Of a DNA stretch of 64,000 nt, positions 8,006 through 15,078 are shown piece after piece; the first letter of the stretch is position 1; each line of letters begins with the position of its first letter. The notes beneath the pieces were generated by a model. It saw only the letters and a program-made list of their open reading frames with translations. It ran no database searches and had not been told where the DNA came from. The stretch is from assembly GCA_036506795.1 (NCBI GenBank), contig DASXRC010000018.1:19318-83317 (forward strand). Reading direction: 5' to 3'. The position numbers and the translations under genes are program-made. This DNA is from DASXRC01 sp036506795. Lineage in GTDB: Bacteria; Actinomycetota; Actinomycetes; Mycobacteriales; Micromonosporaceae.

Positions 8006-8796
8006 TCTATCAGGTCGCGCGACGCACGGGCGATGACGTGAATGGCGGTCCGGCGGGGCAGCAGCCGCGACATGATGGCGCCGGAGAGCCGCGAGACTCC
8101 ACCCGGGACGGTCCGCGGCCGCCGCCCGAGCGCGCGCAGCGCGGCGACGACGACCGCCTCCGGGCTGACCGTCCCGGGGGCCCGCGTGGCCATGGCCTGC
8201 GCGAGGTTCGGGGTCGCCACCGCGCCGGCCAGGCAGGCGAGCACGTCGACTCCGGCCGGGCGAAGCTCGGCCCACAACCCCTCGGCGAGCACCGTGCCGA
8301 ACGCCTTCGTCGCGGCGTATGTGGCGATGCCCGGCGAGCCCTGCTGGCCGGCGAGCGACGACATGATGATCAGCCCGCCGCGGCCGCGGGCAGCCATCGC
8401 GGGCAGGTAGCGGTGCGCGAGCAGGAGCGGCGCCCGGCAGTTGAGGTCGAGCGCGCGGACCGAACGCGCCGGGTCCGCGGTCAGGAACGGGCCGATCGGG
8501 GAGTACGCCGCGTTCGCCACCACCAGGCCGACGTGCTTTCCGTCCGTCGCGTGGCCCACCGCGGTCAAGCCGTCCTCCGTGGACAGATCGGCCGCGACCG
8601 TCACCACGCGGGTGGGCAGCCGCGCGGCCAGCGCCGCCAGCGGTTCCGGGCGGCGCGCTACGAGCACCAGATCGAGGCCGCGCGCGGCGAGCTTCGTGGC
8701 GAACGCCGCCCCGATGCCCTCCGAGGCCCCGGCCACCAGCGCCCACGGGCCGTACCGGTCGGCGAACGCCGACTCGCCGGCGCCGGCCGTGGTCAC
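7990..8796 (-). CDS. Short-chain dehydrogenase/reductase
   Basis: A 268-residue classical SDR. The Rossmann cofactor motif is VAGASEGIGAAFA (about 20-32), the structural motif is NAAYSPIG, and the catalytic set is visible as the SSLAGQQG serine followed by YAATKAFG (Tyr-x3-Lys). The fold resembles the SDR branch annotated as fatty-acyl or steroid dehydrogenases, but the substrate cannot be told. The start is GTG at 8796 and it overlaps the stop of the upstream EXPERA gene as GTGA, so the two are translationally coupled. The stop overlaps the end of the DUF1206 gene on the other strand by 16 bp. Confidence 0.9.
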   Translation of the reverse strand: MTTAGAGESAFADRYGPWALVAGASEGIGAAFATKLAARGLDLVLVARRPEPLAALAARLPTRVVTVAADLSTEDGLTAVGHATDGKHVGLVVANAAYSPIGPFLTADPARSVRALDLNCRAPLLLAHRYLPAMAARGRGGLIIMSSLAGQQGSPGIATYAATKAFGTVLAEGLWAELRPAGVDVLACLAGAVATPNLAQAMATRAPGTVSPEAVVVAALRALGRRPRTVPGGVSRLSGAIMSRLLPRRTAIHVIARASRDLIDQTRR

Positions 8797-9372
8797 GCGG
8801 CCGCCGGCGCGGGCACCGACTCGTCCGACGGCTGCCCGGGCGGGGCAATCGCCCGGGTGAACGGGTGTTCCCGACGCATCCGCCAGATCGTCGCGACGGG
8901 CATCAGCAGCCACGGCGCGTTGAGCGCGAGCACGAGGCCGAAATGCGGCGCCGCCCACCGTCCGTACCGCTCCTCCATGAGGATGATCAGCACGTTCGCG
9001 GCCATCGTGCCCGACCAGACCAGAGCGGGCGGCCGGATCCAGTCGCGACCACGGAGGAACGCGTACGTCGCGGCGATGTAGTAGGGCCCGAAGAACAGCA
9101 CGTCGATCCAGATCGTCATCCGCCCAGAACGGTGGCCGCGCGATGAGTAGCGGATCGTAGTGCTCGCCGTACCAGTGCACGAGGTCGACGAGCGGCGCGG
9201 GCGGCCACCCGGGGTACGCGAACCGCGATGGGTCGGCGATCACCAGCTGCTCCATGTCCACGATGTACGTGATGAAGGACGCGTTCAGTAGGAAGAACGC
9301 CACGAACGCGAGGTCGGTCCGCCGTTCCCGCAGCGGTACCCGCGGGCGCCCGGGACCGTCCATCGCCATCAC
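8793..9372 (-). pseudogene. EXPERA-domain membrane protein, split by a +1 frameshift
   Basis: Two frames together make one four-helix EXPERA (emopamil-binding-protein-like) protein. The first (9372 to about 9120) reads DLAFVAFFLLNASFITYIVD ... HYDPLLIARPPFW; the second (from about 9119 to 8793) reads MTIWIDVLFFGPYYIAATYA ... PALVWSGTMAANVLIILMEE. Removing one base from the GGG run (minus strand, positions 9123-9125) joins them as PPFW-R-MTIWID, and the joined length is 192 codons, normal for the family. EXPERA proteins are sterol-isomerase-like or lipid-binding; the role here is unknown. It could be a true mutation or a homopolymer sequencing error. The downstream SDR overlaps its stop. Confidence 0.75.
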
Positions 9373-9512
9373 CCCGCCGGGATGCTATCGGAGCCGACGG
9401 GTTCGGAGAATCGGGCAACCCGCACCGGCTGGCCTTCGGACGCGCGATCATGGTATGACGGATTGACCGCGCGGACGGCTGGGCATACAGCCGGTACGCG
9501 GAAGGAGCTGCC

Positions 9513-9974
9513 ATGTCCGTCAGTCAGACAGGGCCGGCCGTGCCGCCAGCGGCCGATGAGCAATCGACGGCCGAGCTGGTCCAACGGGCCAGCGAACAGA
9601 TCTCCCGCCTCATCCGCGATGAGATCGCACTGGCGCGCGCCGAACTGACCGAGAAGGGCAAACACGCGGGCATCGGCGTGGGGTTGTTCGGCGGCGGCGG
9701 GGTGCTGGTCGTGTATGGCGTCGGCGCGCTGATCGCCACCGCGGCCCTGGCGCTCGCGCTGGTGCTGCCCGGGTGGCTCGCGGCGTTGATCGTCGCGGTC
9801 GCGCTCTTCGTCACGGCCGGTGTGCTTGCCCTGATCGGGCGGCGGGAGGTACGACGCGCGACGCCTCCGGCGCCCAGCGGCGCTGCGGCGAGCGTGCGGG
9901 CCGATGTGCAGGCGCTGACCGCAGCGCTGCGGGACCGGCGCGGCAATGAGCGCGACGGTAGGCCGGAAGGATGA
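9513..9974 (+). CDS. Phage-holin-III-like DUF1469 membrane protein
   Basis: A 153-residue protein with a helical N-terminus (TAELVQRASEQISRLIRDEI, about 19-38), then two transmembrane helices (about 55-80 and 84-105), and a charged tail. This is the DUF1469/Holin_3_6 arrangement, common as a chromosomal membrane protein in actinobacteria and not evidence of a prophage. The ATG follows GGAAGGAG at 8 nt. It starts a series of three small genes with overlaps of 4 bp or gaps of 4 nt (DUF1469, DUF3618, DUF4235), which should be one operon. The role is unknown; envelope maintenance is a guess. Confidence 0.88.
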   Translation: MSVSQTGPAVPPAADEQSTAELVQRASEQISRLIRDEIALARAELTEKGKHAGIGVGLFGGGGVLVVYGVGALIATAALALALVLPGWLAALIVAVALFVTAGVLALIGRREVRRATPPAPSGAAASVRADVQALTAALRDRRGNERDGRPEG

Positions 9975-9978
9975 CGCG

Positions 9979-10251
9979 ATGACCGGAACCGGGCGGGCCA
10001 ACGCGAGGCAGGATCCCGCGGCTCTGCGTGCGGAGATCGAACGGACGCGGGCGGAGCTGGGCGAGACGGTCCAGGCGCTGGCGGCCAAGGCGGACGTGCC
10101 GGCCCGGGTACGCCGGTCGGCCGCGCACCGCGCCGAGGCGATGCGGGACTCGGTCCGCCAGGCCCGGCGGAGTCCCGCACCGTGGTTCGCGCTCGGTGCG
10201 GCGGCCGCCGTGATCGCGGTGGTGCTGATCCTGCGTGGGAGGCGTCGATGA
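9979..10251 (+). CDS. DUF3618 domain membrane protein
   Basis: A 90-residue protein carrying the DUF3618 signature ALRAEIERTRAELGETVQAL (about 10-29) followed by AAKADVPARVR, then a single C-terminal transmembrane helix (FALGAAAAVIAVVLIL) and an RGRRR tail. I chose ATG 9979, 4 nt after the upstream stop with GGAAGG nearby, rather than ATG 9946, which would overlap the upstream gene. DUF3618 proteins are almost always found beside DUF1469 genes in actinobacteria, as here. No function is established. Confidence 0.87.
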   Translation: MTGTGRANARQDPAALRAEIERTRAELGETVQALAAKADVPARVRRSAAHRAEAMRDSVRQARRSPAPWFALGAAAAVIAVVLILRGRRR

Positions 10252-10514
10252 ACGCCACCAAGCTCGCGTACAAGCCGGTCGGCACCGTGCTCGGCCTCCT
10301 GGCCGGGGCGCTCGCCGGCGTCGTGTTCAAGCAACTGTGGCGTGGGCTCTCCGGTGATGACGACGCGCCGGACGTCACCGACGAAGAGCGCGGCTGGGGC
10401 GAGATCCTCGCCGCGGCGGCGCTGCAAGGTGCGGTCTTTGCGATCGTGAAGGCGGCCGTCGACCGCGGTGGCGCGACGGGTGTCCGCCGGCTCACCGGCC
10501 AGTGGCCGCTGTAG
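10248..10514 (+). CDS. DUF4235 membrane protein
   Basis: An 88-residue protein with an N-terminal helix pair: KLAYKPVGTVLGLLAGALAG (4-23), VVFKQLWRGL, then an acidic loop (DDDAPDVTDEERGWGEI), and a second hydrophobic helix AAALQGAVFAIVKAAVDRGG. This is the DUF4235 pattern. The ATG overlaps the stop of the DUF3618 gene as ATGA, so it is coupled. It ends 41 nt before lprG; a -10-like element in that gap suggests lprG also has its own promoter. Confidence 0.88.
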   Translation: MNATKLAYKPVGTVLGLLAGALAGVVFKQLWRGLSGDDDAPDVTDEERGWGEILAAAALQGAVFAIVKAAVDRGGATGVRRLTGQWPL

Positions 10515-10542
10515 CGGGCTGGCCGGTCCCGCGGCCGGGGCC

Positions 10543-10548
10543 TAGCAT
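10543..10548 (+). promoter_or_regulatory. -10 element TAGCAT for leaderless lprG
   Basis: TAGCAT followed by exactly 7 nt and then the ATG of lprG at 10556. No Shine-Dalgarno sequence is present between them, so the transcript probably begins at the start codon. No clear -35 hexamer is visible. Confidence 0.5.
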
Positions 10549-10555
10549 CCGGCGT

Positions 10556-11242
10556 ATGCGTCGAGCCCTTGCCGCTTTGTGCGCGCTCGCCCTGGTGCTG
10601 GCCGTGGGGGCCGCGTGCAGCGGCCACCCGCCGAAGCCGGCCAAGAACCTGCCGGACGGAGCCGGACTGGTCAGCTCGGCCGCGCGGGAAATGGGCGGGG
10701 TCAAGACCGCCAGGTTCGTCATCACCACCGAGGGCACGGTCGACCGGCTCGGCCTCACGGGCGCCGACGCCGTGGTGACCCGCGACGGCGACGCCAAGGG
10801 CACCGCGACCCTGGACCAGGCCGGCGCGGCGTCGGAGCTCACGTTCGTCGTCGTCGGCGACACCCTGCACATCAAGGGCCCCACCGGCGGGTGGCAGCAG
10901 GTGCCGCTCTCCATGGCCGCCTCCGTGTACGATCCGTCGGCCATTCTCGACCCCGACCGCGGAGTGGCCAAGGTGCTCGCGACGGCCTCGGACGCCTCGA
11001 CGCAGGGCACCGAGACGGTCGACGGCGCGGCCGCCATCAAGGTCAGGGCCACGCTGGACTCGAAGGCTCTCGCCGCGGTGGTGCCGGGGATCGACCAGAA
11101 TGTCGTGGGCACGCTGTGGATCGGTGCCGACCGTCCGCTGCTGCACAGGGCGTCGTTCACCGTGCCGGGCGACGGCGGGGGCGGCACCGTGACGGTGACG
11201 CTGAGCGAGTTCGACGCGCCGGTGACGATCAGTGCACCCTGA
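10556..11242 (+). CDS. lprG: LprG/LppX-family lipoprotein
   Basis: A 228-residue lipoprotein of the LppX_LprAFG family. The signal peptide is RRALAALCALALVLAVGA with lipobox VGAAC (Cys19), so the mature protein is lipid-anchored outside the membrane. The family fold has a hydrophobic cavity that in mycobacterial LprG binds triacylated glycolipids and triacylglycerol. The adjacent gene is the P55-type MFS exporter, overlapping by 11 bp, matching the mycobacterial lprG-P55 operon in which the two proteins export lipids together. The start is ATG 10556, 7 nt after a TAGCAT -10. The lipid cargo in this organism is inferred. Confidence 0.88.
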   Translation: MRRALAALCALALVLAVGAACSGHPPKPAKNLPDGAGLVSSAAREMGGVKTARFVITTEGTVDRLGLTGADAVVTRDGDAKGTATLDQAGAASELTFVVVGDTLHIKGPTGGWQQVPLSMAASVYDPSAILDPDRGVAKVLATASDASTQGTETVDGAAAIKVRATLDSKALAAVVPGIDQNVVGTLWIGADRPLLHRASFTVPGDGGGGTVTVTLSEFDAPVTISAP

Positions 11243-12764
11243 CCCTGTGCGACCCGCGCTGCGGCGACGGGTCGCGATCGGGGTCGGCGGTACCGCGGTG
11301 CTGCTCGCCGCGCTCGACGCGTACGTCATCGTCACCCTGCTCATCGAGATCGTGCGCGACCTCGATGTGCCGATCAACCGGCTTGAGCGCGCCACCCCCC
11401 TCGTCACCGGTTACCTGCTCGGCTACGTCGCCGGCATGCCCTTGCTCGGCGGCCTCTCCGACCGATTCGGCCGCCGCGCCGTGATTCAGGGCTGCCTGGC
11501 CGGGTTCGCGGCCGGCTCGGCACTGACCGCGCTCGCCCACGGCGTACCTCTGGTGACGGCCGGCCGAGGTGTGCAGGGCGTGGCCGGCGGTGCGCTGCTG
11601 CCGGTGACGATGGCTCTGGTCGCCGACCTGTTCGCCGAGCACCGGCGCCCGGTCATCCTGGGCGCGGTCGGCGCCGCCCAGGAGCTGGGCAGCGTGCTCG
11701 GTCCGCTTTATGGCGCCGGGGTGGCGGCACTGGTCGGCTGGCGGGGCGTGTTCTGGCTCAACCTCCCGCTCGCCGCGTTGGCCGCGGTGGCCGTCCAATG
11801 GGCTCTGCCGGGTAGGTCGATAGCAGCTCGCGGCGCGCCGGACCGGGAGCGCGTGGACGTCGTTGGCGGGATCCTGCTCGCCGGGGCCCTCGGGCTGCTC
11901 GTCGTGGGCCTCTACAACCCCGATCCCGAGGCGGCCGTGCTGTCGGGATGGGGGCCGGCGGCCCTGGTCGCGGGCGCGGCGCTGTTCGCCGCGTTCCTGT
12001 TCTGGGAGGCGCGCTCGCCCGTGCGGCTGCTGGACCCCTTCGGGGTGCGGATGCGGCCGTTCCTCGTCGCCCTCGCCGTCAGCGTCCTCGCCGGCGCGGC
12101 GTTGATGGTCACGCTCGTGGACGTGCAGCTGTTCGCCCAGACGGTGCTCGGCCGGGACGCCGTCGGCGGCGCACTGCTGCTGACCCGGTTTCTCGTGGCG
12201 CTGCCCGTCGGCGCGCTCGCCGGCGGTGCGCTCGCCCACCGGCTCGGGGAGCGCTGGGTGACGGCCGGCGGGCTGGCGCTGGCGGCCACGGCGTACCTCC
12301 TGATCGCCGGCTGGCCGGCGGAACCGGGCCTGGACGTCGACCTTGCGCTGGCCGGGCTCGGCCTCGGACTGGTCATCGCCCCGCTGGCGGCGGTCGTGCT
12401 GCGGGCGGTTCCGCCGGCGCGCCACGGAGTCGCGTCGGCGGCCACCGTCGTGGCACGGATGATGGGCATGCTGCTCGGCGTGTCCGCCCTCTCCGCCTGG
12501 GGGCTGCACCGGTTCCACGAGCTGACCGCGAACCTCGCCACGCCGCTGCCGTTCGGCGTGGCGGCCGAGGAGTACCGGCGGCAGATCGCAGCCTACGAGG
12601 CGGCGGTCCGCGACGCGCTGCGCACGGAGTACGCCGAGATCTTCGCGGTGACCGCGGCGCTGTGCCTGCTCGGCGCGCTGCTGGCGGTCACGTGCGGCGA
12701 CGCCGCGCGCGCATCCCGACCCACAGCAGCAGGAGGCCGACCACTCCGACGATCGGGCCGATGA
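11232..12764 (+). CDS. P55-type MFS lipid exporter (LprG partner)
   Basis: A 510-residue major facilitator with 14 predicted helices. Motif A reads GGLSDRFGRRAVI, and long stretches match mycobacterial P55 (Rv1410c) as I remember it: GAAQELGSVLGPLYG, GAALMVTLVDVQLF, LGLGLVIAPL, SAWGLHRF. P55 works with LprG to move triacylglycerol-type lipids to the cell surface and affects drug sensitivity. The ATG lies 11 bp inside lprG, so translation is coupled. The last 77 bp overlap the convergent small membrane gene; the basic tail after about residue 490 is less conserved and its true end may be shorter in function. Confidence 0.92.
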   Translation: MHPDPVRPALRRRVAIGVGGTAVLLAALDAYVIVTLLIEIVRDLDVPINRLERATPLVTGYLLGYVAGMPLLGGLSDRFGRRAVIQGCLAGFAAGSALTALAHGVPLVTAGRGVQGVAGGALLPVTMALVADLFAEHRRPVILGAVGAAQELGSVLGPLYGAGVAALVGWRGVFWLNLPLAALAAVAVQWALPGRSIAARGAPDRERVDVVGGILLAGALGLLVVGLYNPDPEAAVLSGWGPAALVAGAALFAAFLFWEARSPVRLLDPFGVRMRPFLVALAVSVLAGAALMVTLVDVQLFAQTVLGRDAVGGALLLTRFLVALPVGALAGGALAHRLGERWVTAGGLALAATAYLLIAGWPAEPGLDVDLALAGLGLGLVIAPLAAVVLRAVPPARHGVASAATVVARMMGMLLGVSALSAWGLHRFHELTANLATPLPFGVAAEEYRRQIAAYEAAVRDALRTEYAEIFAVTAALCLLGALLAVTCGDAARASRPTAAGGRPLRRSGR

Positions 12765-12885
12765 TCGCCCAGATCCGTTCGCCGGTCATTGTGCTGCCCT
12801 CGACGTAGCCCAGACCCTGCAGCGTCCACAGCGCGCCGATGACGACGCTCACCAGCCCGAGCGCCAGCGGCAACCAGCCCTTCAC
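12688..12885 (-). CDS. Small two-helix membrane protein
   Basis: A 65-residue protein: LPLALGLVSVVIGALWTLQG (helix 1), then GYVEGSTMTGERIWAIIGPI and a second helix ending in LLLLWVGMRARRRR. This short protein type, with the LQGLGY...GS.MTG pattern, recurs in actinobacteria without a known role. The start is GTG at 12885 with a TAGGCT hexamer 6 nt upstream. Its 3' third lies inside the coding sequence of the convergent P55 gene (77 bp antisense overlap), which is unusual. Confidence 0.8.
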   Translation of the reverse strand: MKGWLPLALGLVSVVIGALWTLQGLGYVEGSTMTGERIWAIIGPIVGVVGLLLLWVGMRARRRRT

Positions 12886-12891
12886 GGACGG

Positions 12892-12897
12892 AGCCTA
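12892..12897 (-). promoter_or_regulatory. -10 element TAGGCT for leaderless small membrane gene
   Basis: On the minus strand TAGGCT is followed by 6 nt and then the GTG start at 12885. The same 60-bp gap holds a plus-strand TATAGT (12903-12908) suited to the methyltransferase gene, so two divergent promoters lie back to back. Confidence 0.4.
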
Positions 12898-12946
12898 ACC
12901 CCTATAGTGTCTTCCAAGACGTACGTACGGCTTGGGAGGTCGGACG

Positions 12947-13723
12947 ATGTGGGACCCGAACACCTACCAGCGGTACGCCGACGAGCGCTCCCGCCCGTTC
13001 GTCGAGCTGCTCGAGCGGGTGCCCGCCGCGGCGCCGCGCGCGGTCGTCGACCTCGGCTGCGGCCCGGGCAACCTGACCGCGACGCTCGCCGGCCGCTGGC
13101 CGACGGCCCGCGTCACCGGCGTGGACTCGTCCGTCGAGATGATCGAGCAGGCTCGCGCTGGCGGCTGGCCGGTCGAGTTCGCGGTCGGCGACCTGCGAGA
13201 TTGGTCGCCCGCCCCGGACGTCGATGTCGTGGTGAGCAACGCGGCGCTGCACTGGGTGACGGGCCACGAGGAGCTGCTGGTCCGCTGGGTCGGTCGGCTC
13301 CCGGCGGGCGCGTACCTCGCCGTACAGGTGCCCGGCAACTGGGACGCGCCGTCACACCGGGCGCTGCGGGTGGTCGCCGCGGCGGCCCCGTGGGCCGACC
13401 GCCTGGGGGACGCGGCGGCTCCCCGTCCGGTGCCGGATGCCGAGGCGTACGCCCGCCTGCTGATCGGCGCCGGGTGTGCGGTGGACGCCTGGGAAACTAC
13501 CTACGTGCACCTGCTCCCGTCCGGCGGCCCGCGGTCCGAGCACCCGGTGTTGCGCTGGATGGAGGGGACCGCTCTGCGACCGGTGCGGGCGGCGCTGGAC
13601 GACGGCGAGTGGGCCGAGTTCCGGCGGCGGCTCGGGGAGCGGCTGGTCGACGTGTACCCGGTCGCCGACGGGCTGGTGCCCTTCCCGTTCCGGCGCGTTT
13701 TCGTGGTTGCCCGTACCGGTTAG
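12947..13723 (+). CDS. tam: Trans-aconitate 2-methyltransferase-like SAM methyltransferase
   Basis: A 258-residue class I methyltransferase. The SAM-binding motif is VVDLGCGPGNLTATLA (about 34-49), the acidic loop is TGVDSSVEMIEQA, and motif IV is VVSNAALHWV. The opening MWDPNTYQRYADERSRPF and the later VPGNWDAPSH are typical of Tam, which methylates trans-aconitate to keep it from inhibiting aconitase. The ATG has GGGAGG 8 nt upstream. It lies 7 nt before the adenosine deaminase start and is probably co-transcribed with it. Substrate is inferred from family resemblance. Confidence 0.88.
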   Translation: MWDPNTYQRYADERSRPFVELLERVPAAAPRAVVDLGCGPGNLTATLAGRWPTARVTGVDSSVEMIEQARAGGWPVEFAVGDLRDWSPAPDVDVVVSNAALHWVTGHEELLVRWVGRLPAGAYLAVQVPGNWDAPSHRALRVVAAAAPWADRLGDAAAPRPVPDAEAYARLLIGAGCAVDAWETTYVHLLPSGGPRSEHPVLRWMEGTALRPVRAALDDGEWAEFRRRLGERLVDVYPVADGLVPFPFRRVFVVARTG

Positions 13724-13730
13724 GAGCTTC

Positions 13731-14762
13731 GTGACCGAGGTTGTCGCCCCCAGTACCGAGGCGTTCATCGCCGGACTGCCCAAGGTGGAGCTCCACGTGC
13801 ACCACGTGGGCTCCGCCTCCCCCCGCATCGTCGCCGAACTCGCCGCCCGGCACGCCGGCCAGACGCCGGTGCCGACCGACCTCGCGGCGCTCGCCGACTA
13901 CTTCACGTTCCGCGACTTCCGCCACTTCATCGAGGTCTATCTCACGATCGTGGACCTGATCCGGGATGAGGAGGACGTGCGCATCCTCACCTTCGAGGTC
14001 GCCCGCGAGCTCGCCCGGCAACAGGTCCGGTACGCGGAGCTGACCGTCACGCCGTACTCCCACGTGCGTCGCGGCATCCCGGCGCCGGCGTTCTGCGAAG
14101 CGATCGAGGACGCGCGCCAGCGGGCGGAGCGCGAGCTCGGGATCGTGCTGCGCTGGTGCTTCGACATTCCGGGCGAGGCGGGTCGGCCGGCGGCCGAGGA
14201 GACGCTGCGCATCGCGCTGGAGGAGCGGCCGGACGGGCTGATCAGCTTCGGGCTCGGCGGGCCCGAGATGGGTGTGCCGCGGCCGCAGTTCAAGCCGTAC
14301 TTCGACCGCGCCCGCGCGGCCGGTCTCCGCTCGGTGCCGCACGCGGGGGAGTCGACCGGGGCGTCGACGGTCTGGGACGCGCTGCGCGAGCTGGGCGCCG
14401 AGCGGATCGGCCACGGCGTGCACAGCGTGCAGGATCCGGAGCTGCTCGCGTACCTGGCGGAGCACCGGATCCCGCTCGAGGTCTGCCCGACCTCGAACGT
14501 GCGCACCCGGGCGGTGGCCTCGCTCGCCGAGCACCCGCTGGCGGCGCTCGTCGACGCCGGGGTACTCGTCACCATCAATTCCGACGACCCGCCGATGTTC
14601 GGTACGACCCTGAACAACGAGTACGCGATCGCGGCCCGCCTGCTGCACCTCGACGTGGCCGGGGTCGCGGAGCTGGCTCGCGCGGCCGTGCGCGCCGCCT
14701 TCCTGTCCGATGTGGACAAGACCAAGATCATAAACGAGATCGACGCATACGCCGTGGCCTGA
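13731..14762 (+). CDS. add: Adenosine deaminase family protein
   Basis: A 343-residue zinc amidohydrolase that deaminates adenosine or a related purine nucleoside. Metal ligands are visible in VELHVHHVG (His-x-His), in VPHAGESTG (His plus the catalytic Glu nearby), and in NSDDPPMFG (Asp pair); RIGHGVHS is the catalytic-loop histidine. The HHVGSASPRIV variant of the first motif (rather than HLHLEGS) is the actinobacterial form I recall. The GTG start at 13731 follows TAGGAG that overlaps the upstream stop codon. It could also act on aminofutalosine-type substrates; the sequence alone does not decide. Confidence 0.87.
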   Translation: MTEVVAPSTEAFIAGLPKVELHVHHVGSASPRIVAELAARHAGQTPVPTDLAALADYFTFRDFRHFIEVYLTIVDLIRDEEDVRILTFEVARELARQQVRYAELTVTPYSHVRRGIPAPAFCEAIEDARQRAERELGIVLRWCFDIPGEAGRPAAEETLRIALEERPDGLISFGLGGPEMGVPRPQFKPYFDRARAAGLRSVPHAGESTGASTVWDALRELGAERIGHGVHSVQDPELLAYLAEHRIPLEVCPTSNVRTRAVASLAEHPLAALVDAGVLVTINSDDPPMFGTTLNNEYAIAARLLHLDVAGVAELARAAVRAAFLSDVDKTKIINEIDAYAVA

Positions 14763-15078
14763 CCCGCCGATCATGTCCCTTCCGGCCGATCATGGAGTTG
14801 TTGTCGTCCGTCGATCTCTCGACCACGACAACAAGGCCATGATCGACGGGGGAGGCCATGATCGACGCGAGGCCACGATCAACGGGAAGACGGGCGCGCG
14901 ACGGGGCGGACGCAGTGGGGGGCAGCCGCGCCCCGTCGCGCGCAATGCATCGCCGACCGGGGATCTGGGATAGGTACCTGCGGGCCGTGGGTCGCGCGAT
15001 GCCGGAGTGGGATCTGCCGCCGACGGTAACCGGCGCCGGCCGCCGCGAGGAAGCTTCTTAATCCAGACGTAAGGAAGG
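14763..15078. other. Intergenic region with palindromic repeats, no convincing gene
   Basis: This 316-bp gap between two convergent transcription units holds a long hairpin (14788-14844) and five copies of a GGCCATGATC-type motif. The rest (about 14890-15078) is GC-rich with a 67-codon open frame that has no ribosome site, no recognisable domain and no support, so I do not call it a gene. Confidence 0.6.
14788..14844. repeat. Intergenic palindrome built on GATCATGG / CCATGATC
   Basis: An inverted repeat with a 4-nt loop (14815-14818). Pairs from the outside: GATCATGG with CCATGATC, TTGTTGTCGT with ACGACAACAA, and GTCGA with TCGAC, separated by 1-2 nt mismatched bulges. It begins 26 nt after the adenosine deaminase stop and could form a terminator-like stem, although no T tract follows. 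Related motifs flank it: GATCATG at 14769-14775, GGCCATGATCGACG at about 14855-14868 and GGCCACGATCAACG at about 14871-14884. I recall similar palindromes between genes in Micromonosporaceae, so it is probably a repeat family rather than a unique site. Confidence 0.75.

Noticed and set aside
9513..9974. Prophage remnant because of the holin-like domain
   Set aside because: DUF1469 proteins are ordinary actinobacterial membrane proteins; no other phage gene, att site or integrase is nearby.
14858..15061. 67-codon open frame between add and the histidine kinase
   Set aside because: No ribosome site, starts inside the repeat motifs, and has no recognisable domain or helix.
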